Shown one piece after another: positions 23,820 to 35,717 of a stretch of DNA of 64,000 nucleotides (position 1 is the stretch's first letter; the number at the start of each line of letters is the position of its first letter). The stretch comes from Rhynchonema sp. JSB1_4. Lineage: Eukaryota > Nematoda > Chromadorea > Monhysterida > Xyalidae. The notes under the pieces were generated by a model. It saw only the letters and a list, made by a program, of their open reading frames with translations, had not been told where the DNA came from and did no database searches. The stretch is taken from positions 1 to 64,000 of the forward strand of contig JASAMV010007783.1 in NCBI GenBank assembly GCA_030248065.1. The letters are read 5' to 3'. The position numbers and the translations under genes were made by a program.

Positions 23820-26800
23820 GGGATCATACCTCTCACGCTTCCGGTCCCAACCCCGCATCATACTTACCTCCCACACATGGGCCTGCCACTACACTGGTCC
23901 CCCCCCAATGAGTACCCTACCCGCCCAGGCCTGGTATTAAAAATAAATCCAGCAGACAGCAATTAATTAATAATAATTAATCAATAACCAATGACACAGA
24001 CAACAACACCAAATAACAAAACAACAATAAATAAAAAAAAAAAAAGAAAACCAAACACAACAAAACAACCAAAACCAAAAAACCGCTACCCCCCTACCCC
24101 GCCCCGCTCTGGTACCCTACCCCCCTACCCGCCCCGCCCTGGTACCCTACCCGCCCCGATTTTTACCCCCCAAAACAAACCCAAAGAGCAGCCGAACCAA
24201 CAACAAACGCAAACACACCACATCAAGCCAAACACACAGAGGAACAAAGGCCGCCAAACACACCCCGGCAACGGCCCCGACAACAACACGAAAGCGACTG
24301 CCCATTTTTCGGTCAAAAATGCCCAAATTTCGACCGAAAACCCTAAAAAGTGCAAAAAATTTCGCGCTGCGCGCGATATATGTACTTTTTAGTACATAAA
24401 AACAGGCACGCGAAAAAACTTGTGTTGTACCCTACCCGCCCCGAAAAATCTCCCCCCCCCCTCCCCCCAAACCGGATTTCCCCCCCCCCCAAGATCCCAG
24501 GTACACTACCCCCCTACCCCCCCCCGATTTTTCCACCGATGTAACCTACCCGCCCCGCAAAAGTAGCCACAGCACTGGTTGCAAGGCACTGTAGTGGCGG
24601 GGGGGGGGATGGGGGATTCCCCCTAAGGGGTATCTCTCGAGTCAACCCTTAGGGGGGGGGATGGGGGGGGGAAGGGTGTGTGTCGAGCCGACCCCAAAGG
24701 GTATCTCGAGTAAGTAGATTTATGGTTTTCAAAGGCAAAAATAGGTGTTTTTCGACCTCGAGACCCCCAAAAATCGCGCGCTCCGCGCGCAAACACCCAA
24801 AAATGGTCATTTTAGGCCAATTTTCGGCAAAAATGTCAAAAAATACCCGTTTTTTGGCCGATTTTGCAGTAAAATTGCATGCAAAAAACGGCCTTTTTTC
24901 GCCTTTTGACGGACCATAGGGGTATCTTGGGTAGCCTCTGGGGGTATCTCGAGTAAGTCCGAAACCTTCCCCCCCCGAGGGTATCTTGGGTCGATTGGCC
25001 TGCCACCACACTGTTGCAAGGTACCCTTGGGGGGGGGATGGATCCAGGGTAGTACATGGGGGAGGTGGGGGGTTCCCCCCCAAATTCATCTATCTATCGT
25101 CAACACTTTTTGATTTCATCTATCTATCGTCAACACTTATGGGCAAATCTATCTATCGTCAACAAATTCTGGGAACAATCTATCTATCGTCAACACATTT
25201 CGACCCCAAAAAGGGTATTTTTGCCTCAAAATGGCTCAAAATCGGTATTTTTTGTCCCAAATAGGCAAAAAATCGCGCGCTACGCGCGGATTTAGTACAT
25301 CTTAGTACATTTTCATTAATATTTACACATTATTACCTACTTAGTACACTATACTATACCTTGATTTTTGGCGACCCCCCCCCCCACCATCTATCTATCG
25401 TCAACAAGTTTGGGTCGACCCCCCCCAGATTTCGGACTTGGGTCATCTATCTATCGTCAACACATTTCGGGTCCCAATCTATCTATCGTCAACACCCTGA
25501 CCAAGTACTACACTGGATGGATCCAGATGGTTGCAAGGTACCCCCCTACCCAGCCTCCGGGAGGTTGCAAGGTACCCCTGAGGTCCGAAAAAAGGGTGTT
25601 TTTTGCATGCATTATACTGCAAATTTGGCCGAAAAATTGGTACTTTTTTGCATTTTGGCCGAAAATTTGCCTAAAATACCTATTATATGGAGGTTTGCGC
25701 GCGGAGCGCGCGATTTTTGGGGTTTTGAGGTCGAAAAACACCCATTTTTGCCTATAAAAACCATAAATTGATGGTTGCAAGGTACCCTCCGGGGTGGTTG
25801 CAAGGTACCTACCCTTCCCCCCCCCCCATCCCCCCCAAGGGGTGGTTGCAAGGTACCTACTCCTTAGGGGGGAATCCCCCCCCCCCCCAACCCCCCCCAG
25901 CCACTACACTGGCGCTCCGCGCGCAAACCTCAGGAGGCAAATTTTCGGCCAAAATGCAAAAAAGTACCAATTTTTCGGCCAAAACTACAGTATAATGCAT
26001 GCAAAAACACCCTTCGGACCCCCGGGGGCTACCACAACGGCCGGGGGGGGTACCTTACGCGCCCGGATCCATCCAGTGTAGTACTGGGCCGGGGGTGGCG
26101 GGAGGAAGAAGGGGGCCCAAAAGTGTGGAGCAGAGATAGGACCCAAGACCCAAGGGGGGGCCGACTAGAGGAAAGAGGGGGGGGGGGGGGGTACCCAAAA
26201 CCAAGGTATAGTATAGTAAACAAAGAAGGAAATGAAAAGAAAATAATGAAAATGTACTAAGATGTACTAAATACGCGCGGAGCGCGCGATTTTTTGCCTA
26301 TTTGGGACAAAAAATACGGATTTTGAGCCATTTTGAGTCAAAAATACCCTTTTTTGGGTCGAATTGTGTTGACGATAGATAGATTGTTCCCAGAATTTGT
26401 TGACGATAGATAGATTTGCCCATAAGTGTTGACGATAGATAGATGAAATCAAAAAGTGTTGACGATAGATAGATGAATTTGGGGGGGAACCCCCCACCTC
26501 CCCCATGTACTACCCTGGATCCATCCCCCCCAAGGGTACCTTGCAACAGTGTGGTGGCAGGCCAATCGACCCAAGATACCCTCGGGGGGGGGGGAAGGTT
26601 TCGGACTTACTCGAGATACCCCCAGAGGCTACCCAAGATACCCCTATGGTCCGTCAAAAGGCGAAAAAAGGCCGTTTTTTGCATGCAATTTTACTGCAAA
26701 ATCGGCCTAAAAAGGGGTATTTTTTGACATTTTTGCCGAAAATTGGCCTAAAATGACCATTTTTGGGTGTTTGCGCGCGGAGCGCGCGATTTTTGGGGGT

Positions 26801-27480
26801 CTCGAGGTCGAAAAACACCTATTTTTGCCTTTGAAAACCATAAATCTACTTACTCGAGATACCCTTTGGGGTCGGCTCGAGATAGATACCCTTCCCCCCC
26901 CCATCCCCCCCCCTAAGGGTTGACTCGAGATAGATACCCCTTAGGGGGGGGGAATCCCCCCCCATCCCCCCCCAGCCACTACAGTGCCTTGCAACCAGTG
27001 CTGTGGCTACTTTTGCGGGGCGGGTAGGGTACATAGGTGGAAAAAATCGGGGCGGGTAGGGGGGTAGTGTACCTGGGATCTTGGGGGGGAAATCCGGTTT
27101 GGGGGGGGGGGGGGGGGGGAAGATTTTTCGGGGCGGGTAGGGTACAACACAAGTTTTTTCGCGTGCCTGTTTTTATGTACTAAAAAGTACATATATCGCG
27201 CGCAGCGCGAAATTTTTTGCACTTTTTAGGGTTTTCGGTCGAAATTTGGGCATTTTTGACCGAAAAATGGGCATTTTGGGGGTAAAAATCGGGGCGGGTA
27301 GGGTACCAGGGCGGGGCGGGTAGGGGGGTAGGGTACCAGAGCGGGGCGGGTAGGGGGGTAGCGTACCAGGCCGGGGCGGGTAGGGTACCATTGGGGGCAG
27401 TGTAGTGGCAGGCCCATGTGTGGGAGGTAAGTATGATGCGGGGTTGGGACCGGAAGCGTGAGAGGTATGATTTTGGTCAC
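23820..27480. repeat. Homopolymer-rich large palindrome
   Basis: The left arm (from 23,820: ctctcacgcttccggtccc) matches the inverted right arm ending at ~27,480, with a dyad near 25,700. Components appear once per arm: reiterated ATCTATCTATCGTCAACA words (25,087-25,495 and inverted 26,365-26,475), GCGCGC palindromes, GGTACCTTGCAAC words, long C or G runs and many CAGTG/CACTG hAT-like ends. Reading frames here are low-complexity artefacts. It appears to be a nest of non-autonomous elements rather than one element. Confidence 0.7.
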
Positions 27481-27800
27481 CCAAAAAGGCGAAAAAACAC
27501 CGTTTTTGTGATACAATTTTGGCCAAAAATTGAGGTAAAAATAGTACTTTTTCAAAATTTTCGCCGAAAATCGCCTAAAAATAGGTATTATGGGTGGGTT
27601 TGCGCGCGGAGCGCGCGATTTTTGCGAAAATAAGGTCGAAAAACACCGATTTTTGCCTTAAAAAGGTATAAAATTGCTTGTGAGAGGTATGATTTGGAGT
27701 TGTGAGAGGTAAGTACTCAACCCCCCCCCCCCAACCCCCCCCCTCGGGTTTTGTGGTAGGTAAGTACTGAGAGGGGGGGGGTAACCCCCCCCCAACCCCC
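27398..27800. repeat. Left arm of a widely spaced inverted repeat
   Basis: Begins CAGTGTAGTGGCAGGCCCAT and continues with ggtaagtatgatgcgggg, a GCGCGC palindrome (27,602) and a ggtaagtactcaacccc block. The same order appears inverted at 32,905-33,292. The arms enclose ~5.1 kb containing the gene at 29,380. Confidence 0.75.
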
Positions 27801-28249
27801 CCCCCCCAGCCACTACTATGGGGGGACCCCCCCCACCCCCCCCCAGCCACAGCACTGCTTGCAACCATCTGCCTGCCACCAGTGTAGTTCCTGGGGGCGG
27901 GGGGGGGGGGGGGGGGCCCCCCCCCCTAAGGTACACTAACCGCCGCGACCAAGGTACACTAGTACACTAACCGCCGCGCCAGGTACACTAACCGCCTCAA
28001 TTTTTGCCTAAAATCGGCATTTTTAGGCCTAAAATGGCCATTTTTAGGCCTAAAATGGGTGATTTTCAGGTCAATGATGTCAAAAGTCGCCAAAATACCC
28101 TTTTTATGGAGAATTTTTTCCAAAAAGGGGTAAAAATCGGTCAAATTTTCTACCTCAAAAAGTGACTTTTTCCTGGATTTGGGTCTCCCCCCAGAAACCC
28201 CCCCCCCCCAAAACCACCCCCCCCCACCACCCCCCCCACAAACAAAAAA

Positions 28250-28345
28250 AAAAAAAAACCCAACAAAAAAATGTCGGGCCTTTTCGGGCCGACCATCCGG
28301 GCCTTGACCGGACCGACATTCCGAAAAGGCCGGGCCGATTCCCAC
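28250..28345. mobile_element. Right-end fragment of a CAGAGGTGGG hAT-type element
   Basis: Matches the right third of the elements at 32,057 and 36,108, including atgtcgggccttttcggg and the terminal GATTCCCACCTCTG at 28,332-28,345. No matching left end was found, so it is truncated. Confidence 0.7.
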
Positions 28346-29379
28346 CTCTGCTCTGAAACTACGAGCGACTAATTATACAGCAATCCACCCGATCGAGCAC
28401 GCGTCCGTCCACGAAAGATACAGCCGTTTTTCGCCGTGGCTGTGTGTTTTATTTGATTCAGGCTGGTGCCTAAGCCTAAGCCTACGCCTAACCGCAAGCC
28501 TAAGCCAAAGCCTGAAATAGAAGCCTAGACCTTCAGTATGGGACTAACCACACACAAAACGGGTGGATTTCCATAAAATCAGTCAATCAATTTCAGGTGT
28601 GAATGTGAAACTTAGAAACTTATGCCAGAGTGCATTCTCTTGCATTGAGGTTAACGAGTTCAATTGTTGACCCCATTTTCGAGCGCGATGGATCGAAGCT
28701 ACATACAGTTTAGTTGTTTTCTGATCGTGGTTGATTGGTTCGCGCGACGACAAGGTCGGAAATTGTGCAAAGTGTTACAAAAGCCGCCATTCACATAACA
28801 TGTTCCGCATCACCAACGTGCAGCGCTTATTTAGGATCCACAGCACTCGTGTACAAAATATGATCCAGTGACCGTAACCCTTTCTGTACATTGAATTAGT
28901 CCACCATCCTTGTCCTTGGCAGCAGGTAGGTCCACGTTCATGAGGGTCAATAACGTTAACAAACACACCTATGCCAAACTGATTGCACGACCTGGCATGT
29001 TAAAAACGAGAAAAAATTATGACGTTCAGCACGCATGCGGTAGCCCCCGTCGTATAGCTGTGCTTCATGTTTGATGTCAGTTGCTTGATCCCATTATGCA
29101 ACCTGAAAGTGGTTTAATGCCATTATGCAGCAAAAGGTACTATCGTGCCCATGTAGCTCTGGAGCTCTCATCACCAAATTCTGGTTGTTTTTGCAGAGAT
29201 ATTCTTAATTTTAGCTAAGCACTGGTCTGGAAAGTGCGTAAAACCATTAAATCCGACAAAAACCAAAGTTACGCATTTGCGTTTAGGATCGACAAAAGGT
29301 AAATTGCTCATGAGTGTTCTCGAAACTGTTCGCTCACCTAAAAAGCACAAACGCACAAATCAGATTGTAGAACGAAGAC
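28346..29379. other. Upstream region of the secreted Cys/Arg-rich gene
   Basis: Unique-looking sequence with a short stretch of GCCTAA-like words at 28,469-28,505. Those words could also be read as a Pro/Lys-rich exon after the acceptor gattcag at 28,457-28,463. No other exon or clear promoter element is recognised. Confidence 0.4.
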
Positions 29380-30539
29380 ATGTTAGTGTCACACTTTCTG
29401 CTTATCTTGGTTCTGATCGGAACTTGTTCGAATTCAGATGCATTTCTGCCCGTTGTCAAGCCCGGTTTGGGTCAAGGCATTGCAGACACGATCGGTGGCA
29501 TCACGAACATTGTATTGTGTGCCCTTGGTTCTTGTCCTCGTCCAAGCCGACCGCCATCCACAAGACCGACGCAACGTCCCACAACTTGGCGTCCAACCAC
29601 CACCACCACCACCACCACTGAGGATTATGATCACAAGACGACCGCTGATTACTTCGAAAGTGACGAGGAGGATGGCGTAACCACGGAAGCAACTTCAACA
29701 ACTGAATACCCCAACTACCCCGACGATCCCGACTATGGGACGGGCGACAACAACAGCAAGCAGGGATCTGGACAAAATGGAACTGACACCGAAAAAAGCA
29801 CAACGGCATCTGGTCAAGAAAGCACGACACTTGAGACGCTGGATGACTCGTCAGGCCAAGCAACCACCAAGTGCTATCGACGAAGAAACCGTCGCGTTGC
29901 GTGTGTCACTGTGACCCCGCCACCAAATCAAAGCGGACAATGTCAAAAGACCGTATGTCATCGTAGGCGTTTTGGCCGTTTGTGCCGAAAACAGTCATGT
30001 GACGCAAAGTGTTGCAACGGAAACTGCAAAGGACGCGGATGTAGGCGCATGTGCTCAGGTTGTCAAGGCGTCACTCAGACACCTACACCCAAGCCTAAAC
30101 AGCCAGGCGGACAGTGTTACAAGACGGTCTGCCCGTCTGGTCGCCGCCGTCCGCATGCGGTCTTCAAGCGTCGCGAATTGTGCCGCAGAGAGGCGTGTCA
30201 ACTAGTTTGTTGCAAACGGCGTTGTCCACGACCCAGATGTCGACGAATGTGTTCTGGTTGTCAGAGAAGCGGTCGCAGGGCTGGAGACCGACGCCGTTTC
30301 CTGCTGGTGCACGGTAAAGTGACTTTGGGAGTGGTAATGTTCTGCTCTAAAGACGCACTTACAGTGAAACTATCACTTTTGAGTTTTTTGTCGATGTGAC
30401 TCCCCAAGACAAAAAAGACGTGTCGCTTTAAAATTGACTTGATAACTGATGTTTTCTTTCAGAACGTCAACCACAACAGTACAACAAAACGGACATGGAA
30501 ACAATGCTGTTGTTGATGAATATGAAGATTGCTCACTGA
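29380..30539 (+). CDS. Secreted Thr-rich protein with two 10-Cys, Arg-rich repeats
   Basis: Exon 1 (29,380-30,313) and exon 2 (30,463-30,539) join in phase 1, giving ~336 residues. Residues 1-21 are a signal peptide. A Thr-rich, mucin-like stretch (~60-165, with acidic patches and N-x-T/S sites) leads to two tandem Cys modules at ~187-229 and ~245-292. Both follow C-x4-C-x(8 or 16)-C-x4-C-x3-CC-x3-C-x4-C-x3-C-x2-C and end CRRMCSGCQ. The intervals are identical except one loop, so they arose by duplication. I do not recognise the domain. Exported location is inferred from the signal peptide; an extracellular matrix, mucosal or antimicrobial role would be speculation. Confidence 0.75.
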
Positions 30540-30693
30540 AAGAAAATGTGTGTGACGTGTAAACAATAAGGCTTTTAACGCTGTCCGATTCTAATGTAGA
30601 TAAATTCACGATTCCGGTCCTCCTGTGCATAGTGAAGACATTGCAGGATGCATAATCACTTTGCATTGTCACTCATTAGGCAAATTGATAACC

Positions 30694-30707
30694 GCACACA
30701 ATAAACA
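30694..30707 (+). terminator. Poly(A) signal of the secreted gene
   Basis: AATAAA within cacaataaacaac lies ~160 bp after the stop codon at 30,539 and is followed by a GT-rich stretch, as expected of a cleavage/polyadenylation site. Confidence 0.55.
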
Positions 30708-30719
30708 ACACCGTGCTCG

Positions 30720-31813
30720 TCGTTCATTCCATTGATAAAGCATGAAACGTTATAGTTACCTGGCGCTCATCGGTACCGACGCTCCCGGCGAGAGACAAGC
30801 CACATCCGGGCAACAAAGCGTGAAAACATATAAAGGCGAACTGCGCCAATACGAGCCCGATTGCGGAGGCGGTGTGCCTACAAAAAGAATAGAAAGAAAA
30901 AACCCTCATGCGCTGCGTTGTGTTCTACAACGTGTAACACTTCCCAAATCAGCAGCCTCGTGTAAATGTTTCACTATCCGTTACCTCCGAAATCGGGCTC
31001 GTGTTGGCATAGTTTTTCAATACGCATGCGGCGGCAGCCTGATGCGAGACAAGACTCCCGCGTCCCACACTGATATTTCCCAGCGATTGCGATGGTCGAA
31101 AATAAAGTTGGGCAAAACAACATTCTAAGGCTGCGCATCAGCATACCATCATAAATAAGCCATTTCGCCAATATGCTCAGCCAAAATTATGCGCACTATG
31201 CGCACATCCCTCGTGTTAGGCTCGGAGCATTTATGCAGTCCCCGGACCAGGAGTGGGGAGCACAGCAAACAGCATGATCGTCGGCTTCAAATAATTTATC
31301 AATTCTTTCCAACGTTGAGACTGGCGCAGTCCCAAATTGCGCAGCCTCGATCGCTTCAATTTTTCCGCTTAATCAACCCCCACGTCATACAGAAAATCAA
31401 CGAAATCAACCGCAACCATCGGACTCGAAAATGGGCCCTGCAATTGAGCTCCGTCGGTCATCTCAATGAAAGAGAATGCATAAAATGCATAGAATGAATA
31501 AAAAAATTTAATTAAAAAACCCTGGTCCCTAAAAAACCCTAGATTGGTGCCGCCACCGGTCTCCATTGGATTGGAGGAGCGAGGAGATTATTACAAACTC
31601 TGCGGTTCTTTATTGCGTAAAAAAAATGAAATTTTTCGGAGGATAAATAGCTTGCCTGCCAAAGACCAATTACCTACCCTGCTAAAAGTTGTTTGATTAA
31701 TTGTCCCCGACCCAGCCCTAAAATGATGGGCAGGGCAGAGGTATCAATCCGGCTGATCAGTGTTGGAGGTACTCTGGAGGGGGATACCTTACCTACTGTA
31801 CCAGAGCCGATGG
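30720..31813. other. Intergenic, no supportable gene
   Basis: Short frames on both strands, none with recognisable motifs or consistent splice borders. Homopolymer-type repeats resume near 31,690. Confidence 0.4.
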
Positions 31814-31821
31814 CCTGGGGG

Positions 31822-32681
31822 CAGTGGTGTCGTTGGGAAATGAAAAAGTCAGGATACCGGATACCCAAAATCCAAAATTTTCGGATACCGGATACCCAAA
31901 ATGAAAAATCTCGGATACCAGGGGGGGGGTTGCCCCCAAAATAAAAAATCTCGGATACCCAGGGGGGTTGTTCAAAAAAAGGTCAATTTTTTAGGGGAAA
32001 ATTGAGCAAAATTGGTGTTGGAACCGCAAAAAATGGTTATTTTTGGGGTTATGCTTCAGACTCAGAGGTGGGAATCGGGCCGGGTTACCTCGGCCCGGCC
32101 CGGCCCGGCCCGACAGTTCGGGCCGGGAAGTCCGGCCCGGCCCGGCCCGACTTGGAAAAAAGTCGGCCCGGCCCGAGCCCGACCCGATTTTTTCGGCCCG
32201 ACTTTTTCTGATGATAATTTGAATCAATTTTTTGGTGCAAAAATTACTGTTTTTTTTTGTTTGAAAGTGCCTGATAATCATGGAAGTCGCTACTAATTTG
32301 CAGAATCGCGAGAAATTTTGAGAAATTTAGCCTAAAAAATCACGATTTTCTATTGAAATTCGATGATGTCGGGCCTTTTCGGCCCCCCGCGGCCCGGCCC
32401 ACCCGGAAAGTCGGCCCGGCCCGGCCCTGCCCGACCGTTCGGGCCGGAAACCTCTGCCCTGCCCGGCCCGAACGTCGGGCCGGGCCGGGCCGGGCAGCCC
32501 GATTCCCACCTCTGTTATGCTTGCGCAAGCAAGCGATTTTGGGCATTTTGGAGGTAAAAATGGGCGATTTTCACGGTTTTCGGAAAAATTTTAGGGTAGG
32601 ATACCGGATACCCCTGGGTGAAAAAATCAAGATACCGGATACTAGGGGGGTAACCCCCTTCCCCCCAGTACGACACCACTG
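31822..32681. mobile_element. hAT-type element, TSD CCTGGGGG, with a nested insertion
   Basis: Ends CAGTGGTGTCGT and ACGACACCACTG, with 8-bp CCTGGGGG at 31,814-31,821 and 32,682-32,689. The interior repeats GGATACCGGATACCC in inverted orientation at both ends. A second element (32,057-32,514) has inserted in the middle. No transposase is present. Confidence 0.88.
32057..32514. mobile_element. Nested CAGAGGTGGG hAT-type element, TSD TTATGCTT
   Basis: CAGAGGTGGGAATCGGGCC (from 32,063, with a 6-bp CAGACT extension on the left) and its inverse ending at 32,514 are flanked by TTATGCTT (32,049-32,056 and 32,515-32,522). It is rich in GGCCCGGCC repeats and belongs to the same family as 36,108-36,460. 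Confidence 0.85.
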
Positions 32682-32904
32682 CCTGGGGGGTCATGTACCT
32701 AGGGGGGATTTGGGGGGTTAGGTTTTTGGGTGAAAATGTTTCATGTTTTTATTATGTGTGCAATCGTATCGGGTAATTTGAGGTAAAAACCACTAATTTT
32801 ACACTAATTTTTGTCAAAAAATTGGCACTTTTGGGGCAAAACCGGCGGGTACCTTGTACCGGGGGAAAATCGAGGGGGGATACCTACTCCCATAGCAGTG
32901 GCTG

Positions 32905-33292
32905 GGGGGGGGTTACCCCCCTCTCAGTACTTACCTACCACAAAACCCGAGGGGGTTGGGGGGGGTTGAGTACTTACCTCTCACAACTCCAAATCATACC
33001 TCTCACAAGCAATTTTATACCTTTTTAAGGCAAAAATCGGTGTTTTTCGACCTTATTTTCTCAAAAATCGCGCGCTCCGCGCGCAAACCCACCCATAATA
33101 CCTATTTTTAGGCGATTTTCGGCGAAAATTTTGAAAAAGTACTATTTTTACCTCAATTTTTGGCCAAAATTGTATCACAAAAACGGTGTTTTTTCGCCTT
33201 TTTGGGTGACCAAAATCATACCTCTCACGCTTCCGGTCCCAACCCCGCATCATACTTACCTCCCACACATGGGCCTGCCCTGCCACTACACT
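32905..33292. repeat. Right arm of the widely spaced inverted repeat
   Basis: Reverse-complement counterpart of 27,398-27,800, ending in GCCACTACACTG. It is immediately followed by CCTACTCCTACC and another CAGTGTAGTGGC end, i.e. two hAT-like termini almost tip to tip. Confidence 0.75.
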
Positions 33293-34544
33293 GCCTACTC
33301 CTACCCAGTGTAGTGGCTGTGGGGGATGGGGGATTCCCCCTAAGGAGTAGGTATCTTGCAACCCCCCTTGGGGGGAAGGGTAGGTACCTTGCAAGTTGCA
33401 ACCACCCCGGAGGGTACCTTGCAACAGTGTTGGAGGTGGGGGGGTTTGGGGAGGGGGTAGCCCCCCCAGTACAGTAGGTATCCCCCTCGCCTGGTACAGT
33501 AGGTATCCCCCCCGATGTTTGGCATGGTACAGTAGGTATCCCCCCGATTTTCACCCCGGTACAGCAGGTATCCCCCCCCCGATTTTGCCCCAAAAGTGCC
33601 AATTTTTGACCAAAATGGCCAAAATTAGTGCAAAATCAGTGGTTTTTACCTCAAATTACCCGAAATTCGCGCTACGCGCGCAAATACTACGTTTGCACAC
33701 GATTCCACACATAATAAACACATAATCACATAACCCCCAAACCCCCCTGGTACATAAACCCCCCAGGCCATCGGCTCTGGTACAGTAGGATCCCCCCTCT
33801 CCGAGCGCGGTACAGTAGGTATCCCCCCTCCAGAGTACCTCCAACACTGCCTTGCAACCATCAATTTATGGTTTTTATAGTCAAAAATGAGTGTTTTTCG
33901 ACCTCAAAACCCCAAAAATCGCGCGCTCCGCGCGCAAACCTCCATATAATAGCTATTTTAGGCAAATTTTCGGCCAAAATGCAAAAAAGTACCAATTTTT
34001 CGGCCAAATTTGCAGTATAATGCATGCAAAAAAACACCCTTTTTTCGGACCTCAGGGGTACCTTGCAACCTCCCGGAGGCTGGGTAGGGGGGTACCGTAT
34101 TGTCGGAAATAGAACCCGGGGGGTCTATTTTTTCACTGGGGTCATTTTGGGGGGTTATATTTTTCATTTGGCCCCCCGACGAAAAAAATCATTGTTAATA
34201 ATGCCCATAAAAATGGCTTGTTTTCGGTATTTTCTAACTTCAACAGCGGCAATTATGCTTAAAAAGCTGTATTCTGTTGTGTACGCAAGCTTAAACAACG
34301 TTTGACACAACAACACAGCCCTACCATACCACTAATCTGTGGTACGGTGAAGGTTGGGGGTGGGGTTCTATTAATGGGGGGGGGGTCAATTAAAGGGGGG
34401 TTCTATTTTTGATTTCGAGCCATTTAGGGGGGGTTCAATTAATGGGGGGTTCTATTTCCGACAATACGGTACCTTGCAACCATCTGGATCCATCCCCCCC
34501 AAGGGTACCTTGCAACCATCTGCCTGCCACTACACTGCTCCTAC
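33292..34544. repeat. Mosaic of hAT-like ends, GTACC words and GCGCGC palindromes
   Basis: About seven copies of a cagtaggtatcccc word (33,470-33,835), GGTACCTTGCAAC words, GCGCGC palindromes at 33,667 and 33,919, and a segment near 34,110-34,465 with inverted ttctattt and gtaccgtattgtcgga ends. No gene is seen. Confidence 0.6.
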
Positions 34545-35280
34545 CAGTGTGGTTCCTGGTCCGGCGGGGAGATTAGTGTACCTCCCTACTTTTTCGCAGG
34601 GGAAATTAGTGTACCTCCCTGGGGGGAAAGGGGGGGGGGAAGACCCAAAATCAGGAAAAAGTCACTTTTTGAGGTAGAACATTTGACCTATTTTTACCCC
34701 TTTTTGGAAAAAATTCTTCATAAAAAGAGTATTTTGGCGACTTTTGAGAACGTTGACCTGAAAATCACACAGTTTAGGCCTAAAAATGCCCATTTTAGGC
34801 TTAGGCCTGAAAATGGCCATTTTAGGCAAAAATCGGGGAAATTAGTGTACCTTAGGGGGTCCCCCTATACTTGCGTATTTTTCCGCAAAATATATTTTCG
34901 AAAAAAAACCGTTTTTTTCAAATATTTTTCCAGTACTTAAGGATACCCATGGTCCAAAAACGCCTATTTTGGAGAAAATTTTGTCGGGAAATGGCCTGAA
35001 ACAGGCTAAAAATGCACTTGGAGATTAAAACGTGCTCATTTTGAACTGTTTAGCACCGATTTACATTGGTTTTGACAACATTCTTTCGCAACCTTTGAAA
35101 ATATTTCGGAAATTTTTGGAAAAAAACCGTTTTTTTCAAAAGTTGCCACTTGGAAAAATTTCCGGAAAAATAAAAACTTATTTTTCCGGGCCTCGGAAAA
35201 AAACGGTTTTTTTTCGGAAAAAAACGGTTTTTTTTCGGCGCGCAAGTATAGGTCCCCCCCTCCCCCCAGGAACTACGCTG
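34545..35280. mobile_element. hAT-type element, TSD (G/A)CTCCTAC, with a nested insertion
   Basis: Begins CAGTGTGGTTCCTGG and ends CCAGGAACTACGCTG, flanked by GCTCCTAC (34,537-34,544) and ACTCCTAC (35,281-35,288). It contains a complete inner element at 34,866-35,250. Confidence 0.75.
34866..35250. mobile_element. Nested TATACTTGCG hAT-type element, TSD GGTCCCCC
   Basis: TATACTTGCG and CGCAAGTATA ends, with GGTCCCCC at 34,858-34,865 and 35,251-35,258. The interior has inverted GGAAAAAAACGGTTTTTTTC blocks. It is related in design and interior to the element at 50,593-51,045. Confidence 0.82.
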
Positions 35281-35315
35281 ACTCCTACTGTACCGTACCT
35301 CACAAACATCTACCT

Positions 35316-35717
35316 CAGTGATGTGGTTGGGGGGGTATTACCCCCCAACAGCTAGGTAGCTTTCTTGCTCCGAAACCCATACCCCCCCCAAACTGGCTAG
35401 CTAGCTTTCTTGCTCCGGTCACCAAGTGAAAAAAGTGTTGATTTTAGTGCCAAAATTTGACGAATTTGACCAAACGAAGAACGAATTTGACCATTTTGGC
35501 CCATAAAATGGTCAAATTCGTTCAAATTTTCTCACACGTGCACAAAAATACGCATTTTAAGGCTTATCTTAGCATAATTTTGACCAATTTTTATACCCCT
35601 GTTTTTGACTTCTGGACCAATACCCCCCGAATCGGGGTTCCCGGCTAGCTAGCTAGCTTTCTTGCGCCGGACCCCTCCAGCTAGCTAGCTTTCTTGCTCG
35701 GACCAACTACATCACTG
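35316..35717. mobile_element. hAT-type MITE, TSD ATCTACCT
   Basis: CAGTGATGTGGTTGGG and CCAACTACATCACTG ends, with ATCTACCT at 35,308-35,315 and 35,718-35,725. Same family as 15,316-15,570; both carry repeated GCTAGCTAGCT / agcaagaaagct sub-terminal blocks. A relic end of this family lies at 40,129-40,149. Confidence 0.9.

Noticed and set aside
28469..28505. True telomere or chromosome end
   Set aside because: Only two perfect GCCTAA units in tandem, embedded between unique sequences.
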